Assembly: GCA_902787835.1 (NCBI GenBank)
Contig: CADAHU010000005.1
Coordinates: forward strand, 1 to 53,187
Length of the DNA: 53,187 bases
DNA from: an uncultured Eubacteriales bacterium
GTDB taxonomy: Bacteria; Bacillota; Clostridia; Christensenellales; Aristaeellaceae
Direction of reading: 5' to 3'
Shown: positions 34,800-43,539 of the stretch, one piece after another
How the letters are laid out: each line of letters opens with the position of its first letter
Numbering within the stretch: position 1 is the stretch's first letter
The notes under the pieces: generated by a model
The model's input: only the letters and a program-made list of their open reading frames with translations
Database searches by the model: none
What the model was told of the DNA's origin: nothing
Made by a program: the position numbers and the translations under genes

Positions 34800-35561
34800 T
34801 CACTTGTTCAGCGCCTTCCTGAGGAAATCGCCCATGGCCTGGGCAATATGATCCTTCTCTATGCTGATGGTGCATACATGGGGCACGCCCTCCAGCCAGA
34901 CCAGCTCCTTTACCTTGGCGCCTGCTTCCCGCAGGATGATCTCTGCGCTGTCGGCGCTGATGGTTTCATCCCCGTGGCTCTGCACCGAGAGCAGCGGGCA
35001 GGTGACGCTGTACAGGTTCTTGCGCGCCTGCTTCATCAGGTGGCTGAGATCGGCCACGCGCTTTGTCGGCATGCCGTCGTATCCGATGTTGTACTCCGGA
35101 TCCAGACGGCGCTCCTTATCGTTGACCGCGCCGTTCTGCCATTTGATCTCCGGCATCACCAGAGCGGCCACAGGCGCAGCCCAGGTGAAGCGCTGCTGGG
35201 TCTTCATGGGGGCGGAGATCGTCACGCAGGCGTCCACCTGCATCTGCTCCGCCGCGATCAGCGACAGGCAGCCGCCCATGGAAAGCCCGGCCACCGTCAC
35301 CGTGCGGTACTTCTCCTTCAGCTCCCGCACCGCGGTCAGCTCCGCCTGGAGCCAATCCTGCCAGGTGCTGCCCCGCATATCGGCAAGCGATGTGCCATGG
35401 CCGGGCAGCAGGATGCCGCGCACAGTGTAGCCCTGGGCGTTCAGCGCGTCGCCCAGGGGCCGCATATGCCCCGCGGAGCCCGTAAAGCCATGGGTAAGCA
35501 GCACCGCGTCCTCCCCGCCCTCCAGGAAGAAGGGCGCGGCGTTTGGATGCATATATTGCAT
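34800..35561 (-). CDS. Alpha/beta hydrolase, carboxylesterase-like
   Basis: A 253-residue cytosolic esterase. The start at 35561 (MQYMHPNAAPFFLEGG) has AGGAGGGG just upstream. The fold motifs are LLTHGFTGSAGHMRPLG (oxyanion region), nucleophile Ser in VAGLSMGGCLS, the acid in SHGDETIS and the His in GVPHVCTI. It resembles bacterial carboxylesterases of the Est30 type that cleave short acyl esters. The substrate is unknown. It is followed upstream by the CD1247-type gene in the same direction. Confidence 0.88.
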   Translation of the reverse strand: MQYMHPNAAPFFLEGGEDAVLLTHGFTGSAGHMRPLGDALNAQGYTVRGILLPGHGTSLADMRGSTWQDWLQAELTAVRELKEKYRTVTVAGLSMGGCLSLIAAEQMQVDACVTISAPMKTQQRFTWAAPVAALVMPEIKWQNGAVNDKERRLDPEYNIGYDGMPTKRVADLSHLMKQARKNLYSVTCPLLSVQSHGDETISADSAEIILREAGAKVKELVWLEGVPHVCTISIEKDHIAQAMGDFLRKALNK

Positions 35562-35622
35562 ATGGATTCCCCTCCTAAACGCAAAAGGCCACCCGATATC
35601 AGATGGCCTTTGCAATCAGCTG

Positions 35623-36045
35623 TTATTCTTCGTCTGCGTCGTCCCCGTCGGTGGGAAAGAGCGGCTTGCCGCAGTTGGGGCACAGATTGTCCTCTTCAAA
35701 ATCGAAGCCGTCGATCTCGAAGGTGACCTCGCTGCCGCAATGAGGGCAGGTATAGGAGACCATCTGGTCGTCATCCTCATCCTCGTCCTCGTCATCCTCG
35801 TAGCCGTCGTCCTCGTCCTCATCGTCGAAGAGGTACTCTTCCATATCGGCCAGATCGTCGTCGATGCTCTCCACATACTCATCCAGCTCGTCATGATCCG
35901 CCCGCAGGGTGGTGAGCTCCTCGGCCATGTTCTCCAGCACGTCCAGCATCTTCAGCAGAAGCTTGCCCTCGTTGGTCTCGTCGCTGAGCTTCATGCCCTC
36001 GGCCAGGCCCTTCAGATAGGCTACGCGGTCGTTGATATTGCTCAT
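35623..36045 (-). CDS. CD1247-type protein with acidic linker and zinc ribbon
   Basis: A 140-residue protein whose first 75 residues (NDRVAYLKGLAEGMKLSDET, then LLLKMLDVLENMAEELTTLR) match what I recall as the CD1247 N-terminal domain, a helical, probably coiled-coil module of clostridial proteins. A very acidic linker (about 75-93) leads to a zinc ribbon with CPHC and CPNC. Function unknown. AAGGAG precedes the start. It lies 14 bases after the EF-P gene and is likely in the same transcript. Confidence 0.85.
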   Translation of the reverse strand: MSNINDRVAYLKGLAEGMKLSDETNEGKLLLKMLDVLENMAEELTTLRADHDELDEYVESIDDDLADMEEYLFDDEDEDDGYEDDEDEDEDDDQMVSYTCPHCGSEVTFEIDGFDFEEDNLCPNCGKPLFPTDGDDADEE

Positions 36046-36059
36046 GTTGTTCTCCTTGC

Positions 36060-36617
36060 TTACGCCCTGGACAGATATTCGCCGGAGCGGGTGTCGATCT
36101 TGATCTTATCGCCGATGTTGATGAACAGGGGCACCTGCAGCTCATAGCCGGTCTCCACGGTGGCGGGCTTGAAGTTGTTGGTGGCGGTATCGCCCTTGAA
36201 GCCGGGCTCGGTCTTGGTGACCTCCAGCTCCACAAAGTTGGGCGCTTCCACGCTGAAGGCATTGCCCTTGAAGTAGCGGATGATGACGTTGGTGTTCTCC
36301 TTCACGAACTGGATGGCTTCCTCCACCTGGCTGTGGTTGAGGGGAGTCTGCTCATAGGTCTCGGGATCCATGAAGTAGTACAGCTCGCCGTCGTTGTAGA
36401 GGTACTCCATCTCCTTGGTCTCGATGATGGCCTTGGGCATTTTGTCCGTGGGGTTGAAGGAGCGCTCCACCACGGCGCCGGTCATGATGTTCTTGATCTT
36501 GGTGCGCACGAAGGCAGCGCCCTTGCCGGGCTTGACGTGCTGGAAGTCAACGATGGTCCATACGCCGCCATCCCATTCCACAGTAATGCCTTTTTTGAAA
36601 TCGCCAGCAGTGATCAT
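36060..36617 (-). CDS. efp: Translation elongation factor P
   Basis: A 185-residue protein that relieves ribosome stalling at polyproline stretches. The start at 36617 gives [25 protein letters not shown] lies upstream. The tip of domain I reads [16 protein letters not shown] with the Lys usually modified at position 32. Domains II and III are complete, ending [17 protein letters not shown]. Several exported proteins here contain long Pro-rich runs (for example the PTPV repeats), so EF-P is likely needed for their synthesis. Confidence 0.97.
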   Translation of the reverse strand: MITAGDFKKGITVEWDGGVWTIVDFQHVKPGKGAAFVRTKIKNIMTGAVVERSFNPTDKMPKAIIETKEMEYLYNDGELYYFMDPETYEQTPLNHSQVEEAIQFVKENTNVIIRYFKGNAFSVEAPNFVELEVTKTEPGFKGDTATNNFKPATVETGYELQVPLFINIGDKIKIDTRSGEYLSRA

Positions 36618-36665
36618 TGGTTCATTCCTCCATACTTTTTGTTTATGTTGCAAAAGGACGCGGCA

Positions 36666-37727
36666 TTACAGAATGCGCAGCTCCTTGGATGCACCGCAAA
36701 GGGCGCGGACGCCGGTATCGGTGACGGCGCAGGTATTTTCGATGCGCACACCGCCCAGACCGGGCACGTAGATGCCGGGCTCCACCGTTACGATATTGCC
36801 CGGAGCCAGAATCTGATTGGAGCGGGCCGAAACCCGGGGCTCCTCATGGATATCGATGCCCACGCCATGGCCGGTGCTGTGGCCGAAGCAATCGCCGTAG
36901 CCGGCCTCGGTGATGATATCCCGGGCGATTTTATCGATATCGCTGCATTTGACGCCCGGGGCGATGGCCGCCTGGGCCGTCTCCTGGGCGCGCAGCACGA
37001 TCTCATAGATGCTGCGCAGCTTATCGGAGGGCTGGCCCACCGCCACCGTACGGGTCATATCGGCGTCATAGCCCTCAAACCGGGCGCCGAAATCCATGGT
37101 GACCAGATCGCCGGCCTGAATGATCCGCTCTCCTGGTACCGCGTGGGGCAGGGAGCCGTTCTCGCCCGAGGCCACGATGGTATCGAAGGCCAGCCCCTGG
37201 GACCCCAGCTGGAGCATTTTATAATCCAGCGCCAGCTGCACCTCGCGCTCGGTGCGGCCCGGGGCGATGAACCCGCAGATGTACTCAAAGGCCTGGCAGG
37301 TGATGTCGCAGGCGCGCTCGATGCGGCTCAGCTCGTCGTCATCCTTGACCTCGCGCAGCTTTTCCGGCTTGAAATCCATGGGGATGAATTCGATGCCGGG
37401 CATCTCCTTTTCGATCTCGCGCATGGCGCGGACGGTGATGACGTTATCCTCCAGGGCCAGCTTTTTGATGCCGGCCTCCTGAAGCAGCCCGTAGGCCAGC
37501 TGCACGTGGCTGACGCCGGCGCGGATGGCGTGAACGGTAAAGCCGGGGCACTGCTTCTGGGCGGCCTCCACATACCGGAAATCGGTGATCACGGCGTTCA
37601 GCTCCGGCCCGATCAGCAGGAGCCCCTCCCCCGTGTATCCGCTCAGGTAGAAAATATTGGATGGGTTATGCAGCAGCGCCGCCGTTTTTTCCGGCAGCAC
37701 AGCCAGCAGTTTGTCGGTGCGTTTCAT
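36666..37727 (-). CDS. Xaa-Pro aminopeptidase (M24 family)
   Basis: A 353-residue metallopeptidase that removes N-terminal residues preceding proline. The start is at 37727 (MKRTDKLLAVLPEKTAALLH). A creatinase-like N-domain is followed by the pita-bread fold with all five metal ligands: two Asp in VTMDFGARFEGYDADMTRT, His in GHSTGHGVGIDIHE, Glu in VTVEPGIY and Glu in GVRIENT. It sits just upstream of efp, a common clostridial arrangement. Confidence 0.94.
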   Translation of the reverse strand: MKRTDKLLAVLPEKTAALLHNPSNIFYLSGYTGEGLLLIGPELNAVITDFRYVEAAQKQCPGFTVHAIRAGVSHVQLAYGLLQEAGIKKLALEDNVITVRAMREIEKEMPGIEFIPMDFKPEKLREVKDDDELSRIERACDITCQAFEYICGFIAPGRTEREVQLALDYKMLQLGSQGLAFDTIVASGENGSLPHAVPGERIIQAGDLVTMDFGARFEGYDADMTRTVAVGQPSDKLRSIYEIVLRAQETAQAAIAPGVKCSDIDKIARDIITEAGYGDCFGHSTGHGVGIDIHEEPRVSARSNQILAPGNIVTVEPGIYVPGLGGVRIENTCAVTDTGVRALCGASKELRIL

Positions 37728-37942
37728 GGTTTCCCTCACAGTGTAAGCGTAGATAAAAGAAGTACCGTTTCTTATTTTAACACAGATGCGCGATAAAATA
37801 AAGGGTCTTGACGCGGTTTGGCAAAATTTCTGTTCAAATTTATCCGGAAACACGGTATTTTCCGCATCAAAGCATCCAATCAGAGAGGCTGAATCATCCC
37901 GTTTTCGCCCTTTTCCCATTTCTTCGCGGCTTTCCGGCATAA

Positions 37943-37975
37943 AAATAAGGCCCGCGGCAAAAAACCGCGGGTCGT
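37943..37975 (-). terminator. Terminator of the PRPP synthetase operon
   Basis: CCCGCGG and CCGCGGG form a 7-bp stem with a 7-base loop, followed on the minus strand by CCTTATTTTTAT. The remaining 37728-37942 stretch carries no gene I can support. Confidence 0.8.
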
Positions 37976-37988
37976 AATAGAAGCGTAT

Positions 37989-38480
37989 TCAGTCCTCGAT
38001 CAGCGCCACATCGGGATCGGGCTGCCGGCCCGCCTTCGCCGCCCGCAGCGCGCGCAGGCGCTGGGTACGCAGGTGCACCCGATGGCCGGTGAGCGCCTTG
38101 CCGCGGTAGCGGTCCAGCAGCAGGCGGGAACCCACGGCTGCCGGCAGGGCGACCACCGCGCCCGCGCCGGCGGCTGCGACAGCAGCGCCCACGCCCATGG
38201 CCGCGCCGGTTTTGATCATGCGGAAGGCCGCGTCGCTGGTGGCAGCCACGCCGGTTTTTTTGCCCATCAGCACCCGGAAGCTCTCATCCACAGCGATCAC
38301 CGAGAAGGGCAGCACGTTGCTGACCGTCTCCAGCGTATCGCTCAGCACGCCGGTATCCTCCAGGAGCCCCATATCCACCGTTACGTTATCCGCCATGGAC
38401 AGTCCGGTGGTCACGGCGTCCACCACAGTATCATGGCGGCGCTTTTTATACCGCTGCACCAATTCCTTGAAAGAAGGCAT
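37989..38480 (-). CDS. Hypothetical protein with Ala/Gly-rich hydrophobic segment
   Basis: A 163-residue protein. The ATG at 38480 is 8 bases after GGGAGG and is preferred to an overlapping GTG at 38489. The N-terminus is basic (KELVQRYKKRRHD), followed by an acidic amphipathic region and a long small-residue hydrophobic stretch (GAAMGVGAAVAAAGAGAVVA, about 95-120) that could enter a membrane. The C-terminus is Arg-rich. No family recognised. It follows the coiled-coil gene within the PRPP synthetase operon. Confidence 0.65.
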   Translation of the reverse strand: MPSFKELVQRYKKRRHDTVVDAVTTGLSMADNVTVDMGLLEDTGVLSDTLETVSNVLPFSVIAVDESFRVLMGKKTGVAATSDAAFRMIKTGAAMGVGAAVAAAGAGAVVALPAAVGSRLLLDRYRGKALTGHRVHLRTQRLRALRAAKAGRQPDPDVALIED

Positions 38481-38485
38481 GGTTT

Positions 38486-38989
38486 TCACCTCCCGATCAG
38501 CTTCAGCAGCGTTACGATCACCCAGGCGGCGCTCAGAATGCCCACCATCCAGGTTGCCTGCCGCAGGATCTGCCCCAGCCCCATCTTTTCGGGCTTCTTT
38601 GCGGCTTTTTCCAGGGCGTCCAGCTTCTTTTCCAGGGCCTCGGTCTGCTTTTTTTGCTCTTTGATCAGTTCCTTCAGCTCGGCGATCTCATCCTTGTGGT
38701 CTTTGGCGGCGCGGAGCTGCTTTTCCTCCAGCAGCGTCTGCTGGGCGGAGAGCTTGTCCACATCCTGGCGCAGAACCGTCTGATCCTCGCTGAGCCCTTC
38801 GGCCACCAGCGTCATCTCGCTGGTAAACTCCTCCACCGCCTGGTTCATATCCTTGCCCTTCAGGGTGGCGAAGGTATTCTCGATAAAATCGCGCGCGCCG
38901 CGAACAAGGCCCGGCTTTTTACCGGCGGCCTCATCCACGGCGGGCAGGCTGTTTTCCTGTACGATCAGATTTTTTTCGTGATCCGTCAT
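38486..38989 (-). CDS. Hypothetical coiled-coil protein with C-terminal membrane anchor
   Basis: A 167-residue protein starting at 38989, 4 bases after the PRPP synthetase stop. The middle is a long charged coiled coil (LRQDVDKLSAQQTLLEEKQL to EALEKKLDALEKAAKKPEKM, about 80-145). The last 20 residues (MVGILSAAWVIVTLLKLIGR) form a tail anchor. Function unknown. Together with the next gene it might form a small membrane complex. Confidence 0.7.
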   Translation of the reverse strand: MTDHEKNLIVQENSLPAVDEAAGKKPGLVRGARDFIENTFATLKGKDMNQAVEEFTSEMTLVAEGLSEDQTVLRQDVDKLSAQQTLLEEKQLRAAKDHKDEIAELKELIKEQKKQTEALEKKLDALEKAAKKPEKMGLGQILRQATWMVGILSAAWVIVTLLKLIGR

Positions 38990-38993
38990 TTCC

Positions 38994-40205
38994 TCATACC
39001 ATCGTAATCCCCATCGCCGCCTGCTCGTCACGATAGCGATCCAGCAGCGCCTTGATACGGTTATACGGGTTCAGCAGCCCATGCAGCGAACGCTCGTGAT
39101 TCAGCGTGGCGATGATATAGGAGATATACTTGCTCATGTCGGCCTGCACGAACCAGGGTTCCTCCTGGATTTCGGGCGGGCAGTAGGTCAGATCGGTGGC
39201 GATCACCTTGGTGATCACGCCTTCCTCCCAGGCCTGGCGGAACATCTCCGCGCCGGAGGTGAAGAAGGCGAAGGTGGGCAGGGCGTAGATGCGGTTGGCC
39301 TTGCGCTTTTTGAGCTCACGGCAGACGTCAATCATGGAATCGCCGGAGGCCAGCATATCATCCACCACCAGGATATCCTTGCCCTCCACATCGTCGCCCA
39401 GATACTCGTGGGCGATGATGGGGTTGCGGCCGTTGACCACAGTGGTATAATCCCTGCGCTTATAGAACATGCCCATCTCCAGGGAGAGGACGGAAGAATA
39501 GTAGATGTTGCGCTGCATAGCGCCCTCGTCCGGGCTGACCACCATCATATGATCCTTATCCAGGCGCAGGTCCTTTTCGTTTTTGCACAGGGCCTTAAGC
39601 ATCTGGTAGGTGGGCATCACATTTTCAAAGCTGATCAGCGGCACGGCGTTGACCATGCGCGGATCATGGGCGTCAAAGGTCACGATATCCTTGATGCCCA
39701 TATTGACCAGTTCCTGCAGGCCCAGGGCGCAGTCCAGGCTTTCCCGGGTGGTGCGGCGATGCTGGCGGCTCTCGTACAGCATGGGCATGATCACGGTGAT
39801 CCGCTTGGCCTTGCCGGCGATGGCGGAAATCACGCGCTTGAGATCCTGGAAGTGGTCGTCGGGAGACATGGGCACATCCTGCCCGTACATTTTATAGGTA
39901 ACGTTATGCGCGCCCACATCCACAATGATGTAGAGATCCAGGCCGCGAACGCTTTCGCGCAGGACAGCCTTTCCCTCGCCGGTGCCAAAGCGCGGGCAGC
40001 TGCATTTCAGCAGGAAAGAATCCCGATTGGCGCCGGGGCTGGTATAGTATTCCTCGTACTGGATTTCCTGCAGGCTATGCCACTTGAGCAGCCATTGGTT
40101 GATCTTTTCGCCCATCTTTTCGCATCCCGGCATGGCAATAATGCCAAGTGGGCCGAAGGGAACGCTGGTCGGATCCTTTTCCCAGGTGGTGAGCAGGCTG
40201 GTCAT
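38994..40205 (-). CDS. prs: Ribose-phosphate pyrophosphokinase-like protein (long clostridial form)
   Basis: A 403-residue protein related to PRPP synthetase, longer than the usual 310-320 residues. The start at 40205 has GGGGAGG upstream. The PRPP-binding loop ILVVDDMLASGDSMIDV is intact, and MPMLYESRQHRRTTRESLD corresponds to the ATP-binding flexible loop. The C-terminal part (PWFVQADMSKYISYIIATLN) is typical of this clostridial type. It would make PRPP for nucleotide, His and Trp synthesis, though a divergent role is possible. It begins an operon with two membrane-linked hypothetical proteins. Confidence 0.88.
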   Translation of the reverse strand: MTSLLTTWEKDPTSVPFGPLGIIAMPGCEKMGEKINQWLLKWHSLQEIQYEEYYTSPGANRDSFLLKCSCPRFGTGEGKAVLRESVRGLDLYIIVDVGAHNVTYKMYGQDVPMSPDDHFQDLKRVISAIAGKAKRITVIMPMLYESRQHRRTTRESLDCALGLQELVNMGIKDIVTFDAHDPRMVNAVPLISFENVMPTYQMLKALCKNEKDLRLDKDHMMVVSPDEGAMQRNIYYSSVLSLEMGMFYKRRDYTTVVNGRNPIIAHEYLGDDVEGKDILVVDDMLASGDSMIDVCRELKKRKANRIYALPTFAFFTSGAEMFRQAWEEGVITKVIATDLTYCPPEIQEEPWFVQADMSKYISYIIATLNHERSLHGLLNPYNRIKALLDRYRDEQAAMGITMV

Positions 40206-40250
40206 CTTTTTTTCCTCCCCTGAACGGTTCGTGTTTGCTGCGTCTATCCT

Positions 40251-40279
40251 ATTATACACAAAACGCGCACGTTTGAAAA
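40251..40279 (-). promoter_or_regulatory. Promoter of the PRPP synthetase operon
   Basis: Minus-strand TATAAT (40251-40256) with a weak TTTTCA 17 bases upstream, 45 bases before the start codon. Confidence 0.5.
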
Positions 40280-40336
40280 GAAGATATTGTCAGTTTTTGC
40301 TCAATTTTAGCTAATGAACAAATAAAAGGCGAACAT

Positions 40337-41869
40337 TTAGTCAATAAATGCCAAAGACATACGGGGCAATTGCCGCTCGTCGCCGTTATCGTTCAGGAAA
40401 GCATACACGCCTGTCATGGTTCCGTACAGCGTCACCTGGGTTTCCGGATCCACCGTCACCGGGGCGTCGCTCAGCACGATGATCTGATTTTTGAAGCCGC
40501 TGTTGGTCTTTTGGGTGGCAAAGGTGATCACCCATTCGGCGCCGTTCTCCTCGGCGGAGATCACATAGCCCTTATAGCGCAGCACGCGCCCCACATACCG
40601 GTCGGGCTCGGCGGCGATATTGGCGTAATCCGGGCTTTTGGAAGCCGCGCGGATGGATTCCCTGCGCTGCCCTTCATCCATCACGCGGTTGATGTGATAC
40701 TGGTAGGTTTTGGTGTCGTAATCCTTTTTGCTGAAGGTCAGCTGAATATCGTACATCCCCTCCTTGGAGGTATCCACGGTGAAGGAGAAGGTGCGGTTGT
40801 TGCCGGTCCTTTTGGTTTGCGGCTCGTTATTGACCACCAGCTGCACGGTAACGCCGGTCATGGTGGTGCCGTTCAGCTTGAAGGTATCGGTGGTAAAGAC
40901 CTCCGGAAAGGGCGAGGTAAAGCTCACGGACAGCGCGGTGGGATCGTACTCCACGGTAAAGTTCTCGCTGATGGTCTCCTCGTTCTCAAAGCCCTCGTTG
41001 GCGGTCACGCTGACGATCAGGTTATACAGATCCCTGCCGGGCAGCTGCATGGGGATAGAAAACGCGCCCGTTCCATCCGCCGTAGTGCTGAAGGCCTTGC
41101 TTTTGCTGCTCTGCAGCGCGGCATAGGCAGCCACGACCGACGCCCCCGGGCGCGTAGTACCTTTGATGGTGAAGCTGTCGCTGTTGGTGGTCTCCGGCGG
41201 CGGAGCGCTGAAGGCCAAAGTCAGCAGCGCTTCCGGCGCGTCGGTCATGATCACAAAGGCGATGGAGTTCTGGATCACATTGAGGGCGTCTATATCGCCG
41301 CCGGTAAAGTTTCGGGTACCCACCCGCAAATCCAGCGTGATGGTATAGCCGTTGCGGATCGTACGCCGCCATTCGCCCTTCCAGGCCACCTTGCCATCCT
41401 GCTTGTGGCTGTAGCGCGCCATCAGGAAGCGGCCCTGGTTATCGCCAAAGTTTTTCCACTCCACGCTTTCAAAGGCATAATCCGCTTTGCTGTAATACAC
41501 GCCGTTTTTGTAGTTGGCGCGGTAGCTGGCGCGGGTTTCCGCGGTCTGCTCGTTGATATCGTACAGCTCCCTGGCCGGGGCGTCCTCCACGGCGGTGACC
41601 ACCAGGGTGCGGCCCTTTTCCTCGTTGTAGGCCCAGACCAGGATGCCCTCATCCTTGAACCGCTGGCGCATGCTCTCGGGCGTTTCGCCAATGGAGGCCA
41701 GGTACTCGGCCTGCTGCTCGATGTTGTCGGTGGTGATCTGGATCATGTAATCCAGCGGGATATCCATCACCATGAAGATCTGGGGAAATTTATAGCTCTC
41801 CGCCGACGCGGGCACGATCAGTGCCAGCAGCGCCGCGGCGATCAGCAGGAATACAAACAATTTGCGCAT
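40337..41869 (-). CDS. Secreted protein with Ig-like repeats and OB-like C-terminal domain
   Basis: A 510-residue exported protein with signal peptide MRKLFVFLLIAAALLALIVP, then ASA. An N-terminal domain (about 30-215) of unknown type is followed by two Ig-like beta domains (SFTIKGTTRPGASVVAAY, about 225-310, and TFKLNGTTMTGVTVQLVV, about 325-400). The C-terminal 85 residues (YVGRVLRYKGYVISAE to TLYGTMTG) resemble the OB-like domain of the zinc-operon lipoprotein at 11230-11952. No catalytic motif and no wall anchor are seen. It is monocistronic, with a promoter upstream. Confidence 0.72.
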   Translation of the reverse strand: MRKLFVFLLIAAALLALIVPASAESYKFPQIFMVMDIPLDYMIQITTDNIEQQAEYLASIGETPESMRQRFKDEGILVWAYNEEKGRTLVVTAVEDAPARELYDINEQTAETRASYRANYKNGVYYSKADYAFESVEWKNFGDNQGRFLMARYSHKQDGKVAWKGEWRRTIRNGYTITLDLRVGTRNFTGGDIDALNVIQNSIAFVIMTDAPEALLTLAFSAPPPETTNSDSFTIKGTTRPGASVVAAYAALQSSKSKAFSTTADGTGAFSIPMQLPGRDLYNLIVSVTANEGFENEETISENFTVEYDPTALSVSFTSPFPEVFTTDTFKLNGTTMTGVTVQLVVNNEPQTKRTGNNRTFSFTVDTSKEGMYDIQLTFSKKDYDTKTYQYHINRVMDEGQRRESIRAASKSPDYANIAAEPDRYVGRVLRYKGYVISAEENGAEWVITFATQKTNSGFKNQIIVLSDAPVTVDPETQVTLYGTMTGVYAFLNDNGDERQLPRMSLAFID

Positions 41870-41907
41870 ACGTGCGTCCTCCTGTTATCGAAGGGTGATA
41901 CACGTAT

Positions 41908-41936
41908 ATTCTATCATAGAATTGCCGTTTCGGCAA
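41908..41936 (-). promoter_or_regulatory. Promoter of the Ig-like secreted protein, within nested inverted repeats
   Basis: Minus-strand TTGCCG (41931-41936) and TAGAAT (41908-41913) are 17 bases apart. The site lies inside inverted repeats: ATTGCCG/CGGCAAT with a 3-base loop and an outer GTGATAC (41895-41901) with GTATCAC (41954-41960). Confidence 0.55.
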
Positions 41937-41968
41937 TGCGCAAAAATGTAAATGTATCACAAAGCTGT

Positions 41969-43105
41969 TTATTCGGCGAATTTCAGGGTGATGGAAGCGT
42001 TGCTGGTGATGGCGGTCAGCTTCTTTTCGCCCTCGCCGAAGCTTCCCAGCTGGTTGCTGCCGTTGCTGGTGCGGCTTACAACGGTGTATTCCTCGCGCTT
42101 ACCCTTCAGGGTGCCGCCGATGGAGCCATTGCTGGTCTTGAGCGTCAGCTCGGGGCAGGCGGACTCCGCCACCTCGATGGCGCCGTTGCTGGTGGTCGCG
42201 TTCAGCGCGCCGCCGATCTGGCAGTCGCTGATCTTGATGCTGCCGTTGCTGTTCACCGCGGTCAGGCCGCCGCGGACGATCATATCATCCAGGGTGATGC
42301 GGCCGTTGCTGGTGGACAGCCGGGCGCCGTCCACGTTTACATCGTTCATCACAATGCGGCTGTTGCTGGTTGTGCAGGTGAGCTGCTGGGCGCAGTTGAC
42401 GTTCTCCGCCTGGATAAAGGCGTTGCTGGTGGTCAGCTTGACCGCCTGGGCAAAGGTGATATCCTCCGCCAGGATGCGGGCGTTGCTGGTGGCCGCCTCC
42501 AGCCGGGCGGCGAAGGTCTTGGGCACGGTAATCTCGATCTCGTTTTCCGGCGCCTCATAGCTGAACATGCCGCCGTTGACCACCCGCTCCCCCAAGCCGG
42601 CGATGAACTTGCCGATGCCGCTCAGGATGGATTCCAAGCTGAAGCTGTCGCTGCCCCGCTCGTTGACAAAGCTGTTGATGGGGCGCAGCTTGTGCTCCAG
42701 GGTGAGCACGCCCTCATCCTCGTGCAGGCGGAAGATATCGTTATCGCCAATGCAGTACCGCAGGCTGATCTGGTCAGTCTCCTCATCCGAGGTGATCCGC
42801 ACGCGCTTGTTTTCCGCCTGGATGCGCAGCATCTGCACGGCGTCCGCAGGCCGGGTGATCTCCTGCCAGTTGCCCTTTTCCTTGGGTTTTTCCTTGGTTT
42901 CGCCCATGCCGGCTTCCTCCAGCACGCGGCCGGCGATCACCTGCACGGGCTCCATGGCCTTCACGGCGGCTTCCTCGCTCATGCCGGCCTCCATGCGGTC
43001 GTCGATCATCTCCGCGTAATACGATACAACGCCTTCGCGCTCTTCCTCTTTCATACCGGAAAGCGCGGCGCTCAGATCATTCAAAAATTGTTCGCGCGTC
43101 ATCAT
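41969..43105 (-). CDS. DUF1700/DUF4097 fusion protein
   Basis: A 378-residue protein. The N-terminal 70 residues (TREQFLNDLSAALSGMKEEE, then YYAEMIDDRMEAGMSEEAAV) match the DUF1700/HAAS module usually found beside PadR regulators. The C-terminal half (about 190-378) is a DUF4097-type right-handed beta-helix with regularly spaced TSN motifs (TSNARI, TSNAFI, TSNSRI, TSNGRI, NSNGSI, TSNGAI, TSNGSI). Such proteins are thought to act in envelope-stress circuits, but the mechanism is unproven. It overlaps the PadR gene by 4 bases, so they are coupled. Confidence 0.88.
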   Translation of the reverse strand: MMTREQFLNDLSAALSGMKEEEREGVVSYYAEMIDDRMEAGMSEEAAVKAMEPVQVIAGRVLEEAGMGETKEKPKEKGNWQEITRPADAVQMLRIQAENKRVRITSDEETDQISLRYCIGDNDIFRLHEDEGVLTLEHKLRPINSFVNERGSDSFSLESILSGIGKFIAGLGERVVNGGMFSYEAPENEIEITVPKTFAARLEAATSNARILAEDITFAQAVKLTTSNAFIQAENVNCAQQLTCTTSNSRIVMNDVNVDGARLSTSNGRITLDDMIVRGGLTAVNSNGSIKISDCQIGGALNATTSNGAIEVAESACPELTLKTSNGSIGGTLKGKREEYTVVSRTSNGSNQLGSFGEGEKKLTAITSNASITLKFAE

Positions 43106-43410
43106 GCATCCCTCCTGATAAAATCATAGACCTTCATGACGTCTTCCCATTCGGACAGAAAATCATCGATCTTCTGCCTGCCATCGTCCGTAATGGCGTA
43201 GTACTTGCGCAGGCGGCCGTTATGCTCCATGGTATAGACCGTCAGCGCCCCCGCCGTCTCCAGCCGCCGCAGCACAGGATACAGCGTGGACTCCGATATG
43301 GAGAGCACCTCCTGTGCCTCCCGCACCAGCTGGTAGCCGTAGGAATCCCCCCGAAGCAGCAGCTTCAGGATGCAGGCCTCGATCAGCCCGCGTTTCAGTT
43401 GCGCATCCAT
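43102..43410 (-). CDS. PadR-family transcriptional regulator
   Basis: A 102-residue winged-helix protein: LKRGLIEACILKLLLRGDSY begins the first helices, ESTLYPVLRRLETAGALTVY is the recognition region, and the basic wing reads NGRLRKYYAITDDGR. PadR proteins of this short type often repress their own operon with a DUF1700 partner. The upstream promoter carries a near-ideal palindrome, consistent with autorepression. Confidence 0.94.
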   Translation of the reverse strand: MDAQLKRGLIEACILKLLLRGDSYGYQLVREAQEVLSISESTLYPVLRRLETAGALTVYTMEHNGRLRKYYAITDDGRQKIDDFLSEWEDVMKVYDFIRRDA

Positions 43411-43433
43411 GCGATCCCTCCTTAAAAAAGGGT

Positions 43434-43490
43434 AATACCTCTTAACGCATCATACTATATCACGTATAGTATATTGTGTCAAGAGGTATT
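43434..43490 (-). promoter_or_regulatory. PadR operon promoter with operator palindrome
   Basis: Minus-strand TTGACA (43477-43482) and TATAGT (43454-43459) are 17 bases apart. ATACTATA (43452-43459) and TATAGTAT (43465-43472) form a palindrome with a 5-base centre covering the -10 and spacer. An outer 10-bp inverted repeat, AATACCTCTT (43434-43443) and AAGAGGTATT (43481-43490), brackets the whole promoter. Confidence 0.85.
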
Positions 43491-43539
43491 TTGCGATAAA
43501 CAATATTATTTTATTCGCAATATTTTAGGAATCGCAGGA

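Noticed and set aside
34493..34822. Plus-strand frame rich in Ala, Pro and Arg after the CAP gene
   Set aside because: No ribosome site; it lies opposite the better supported small minus-strand gene and shows only GC-rich composition.
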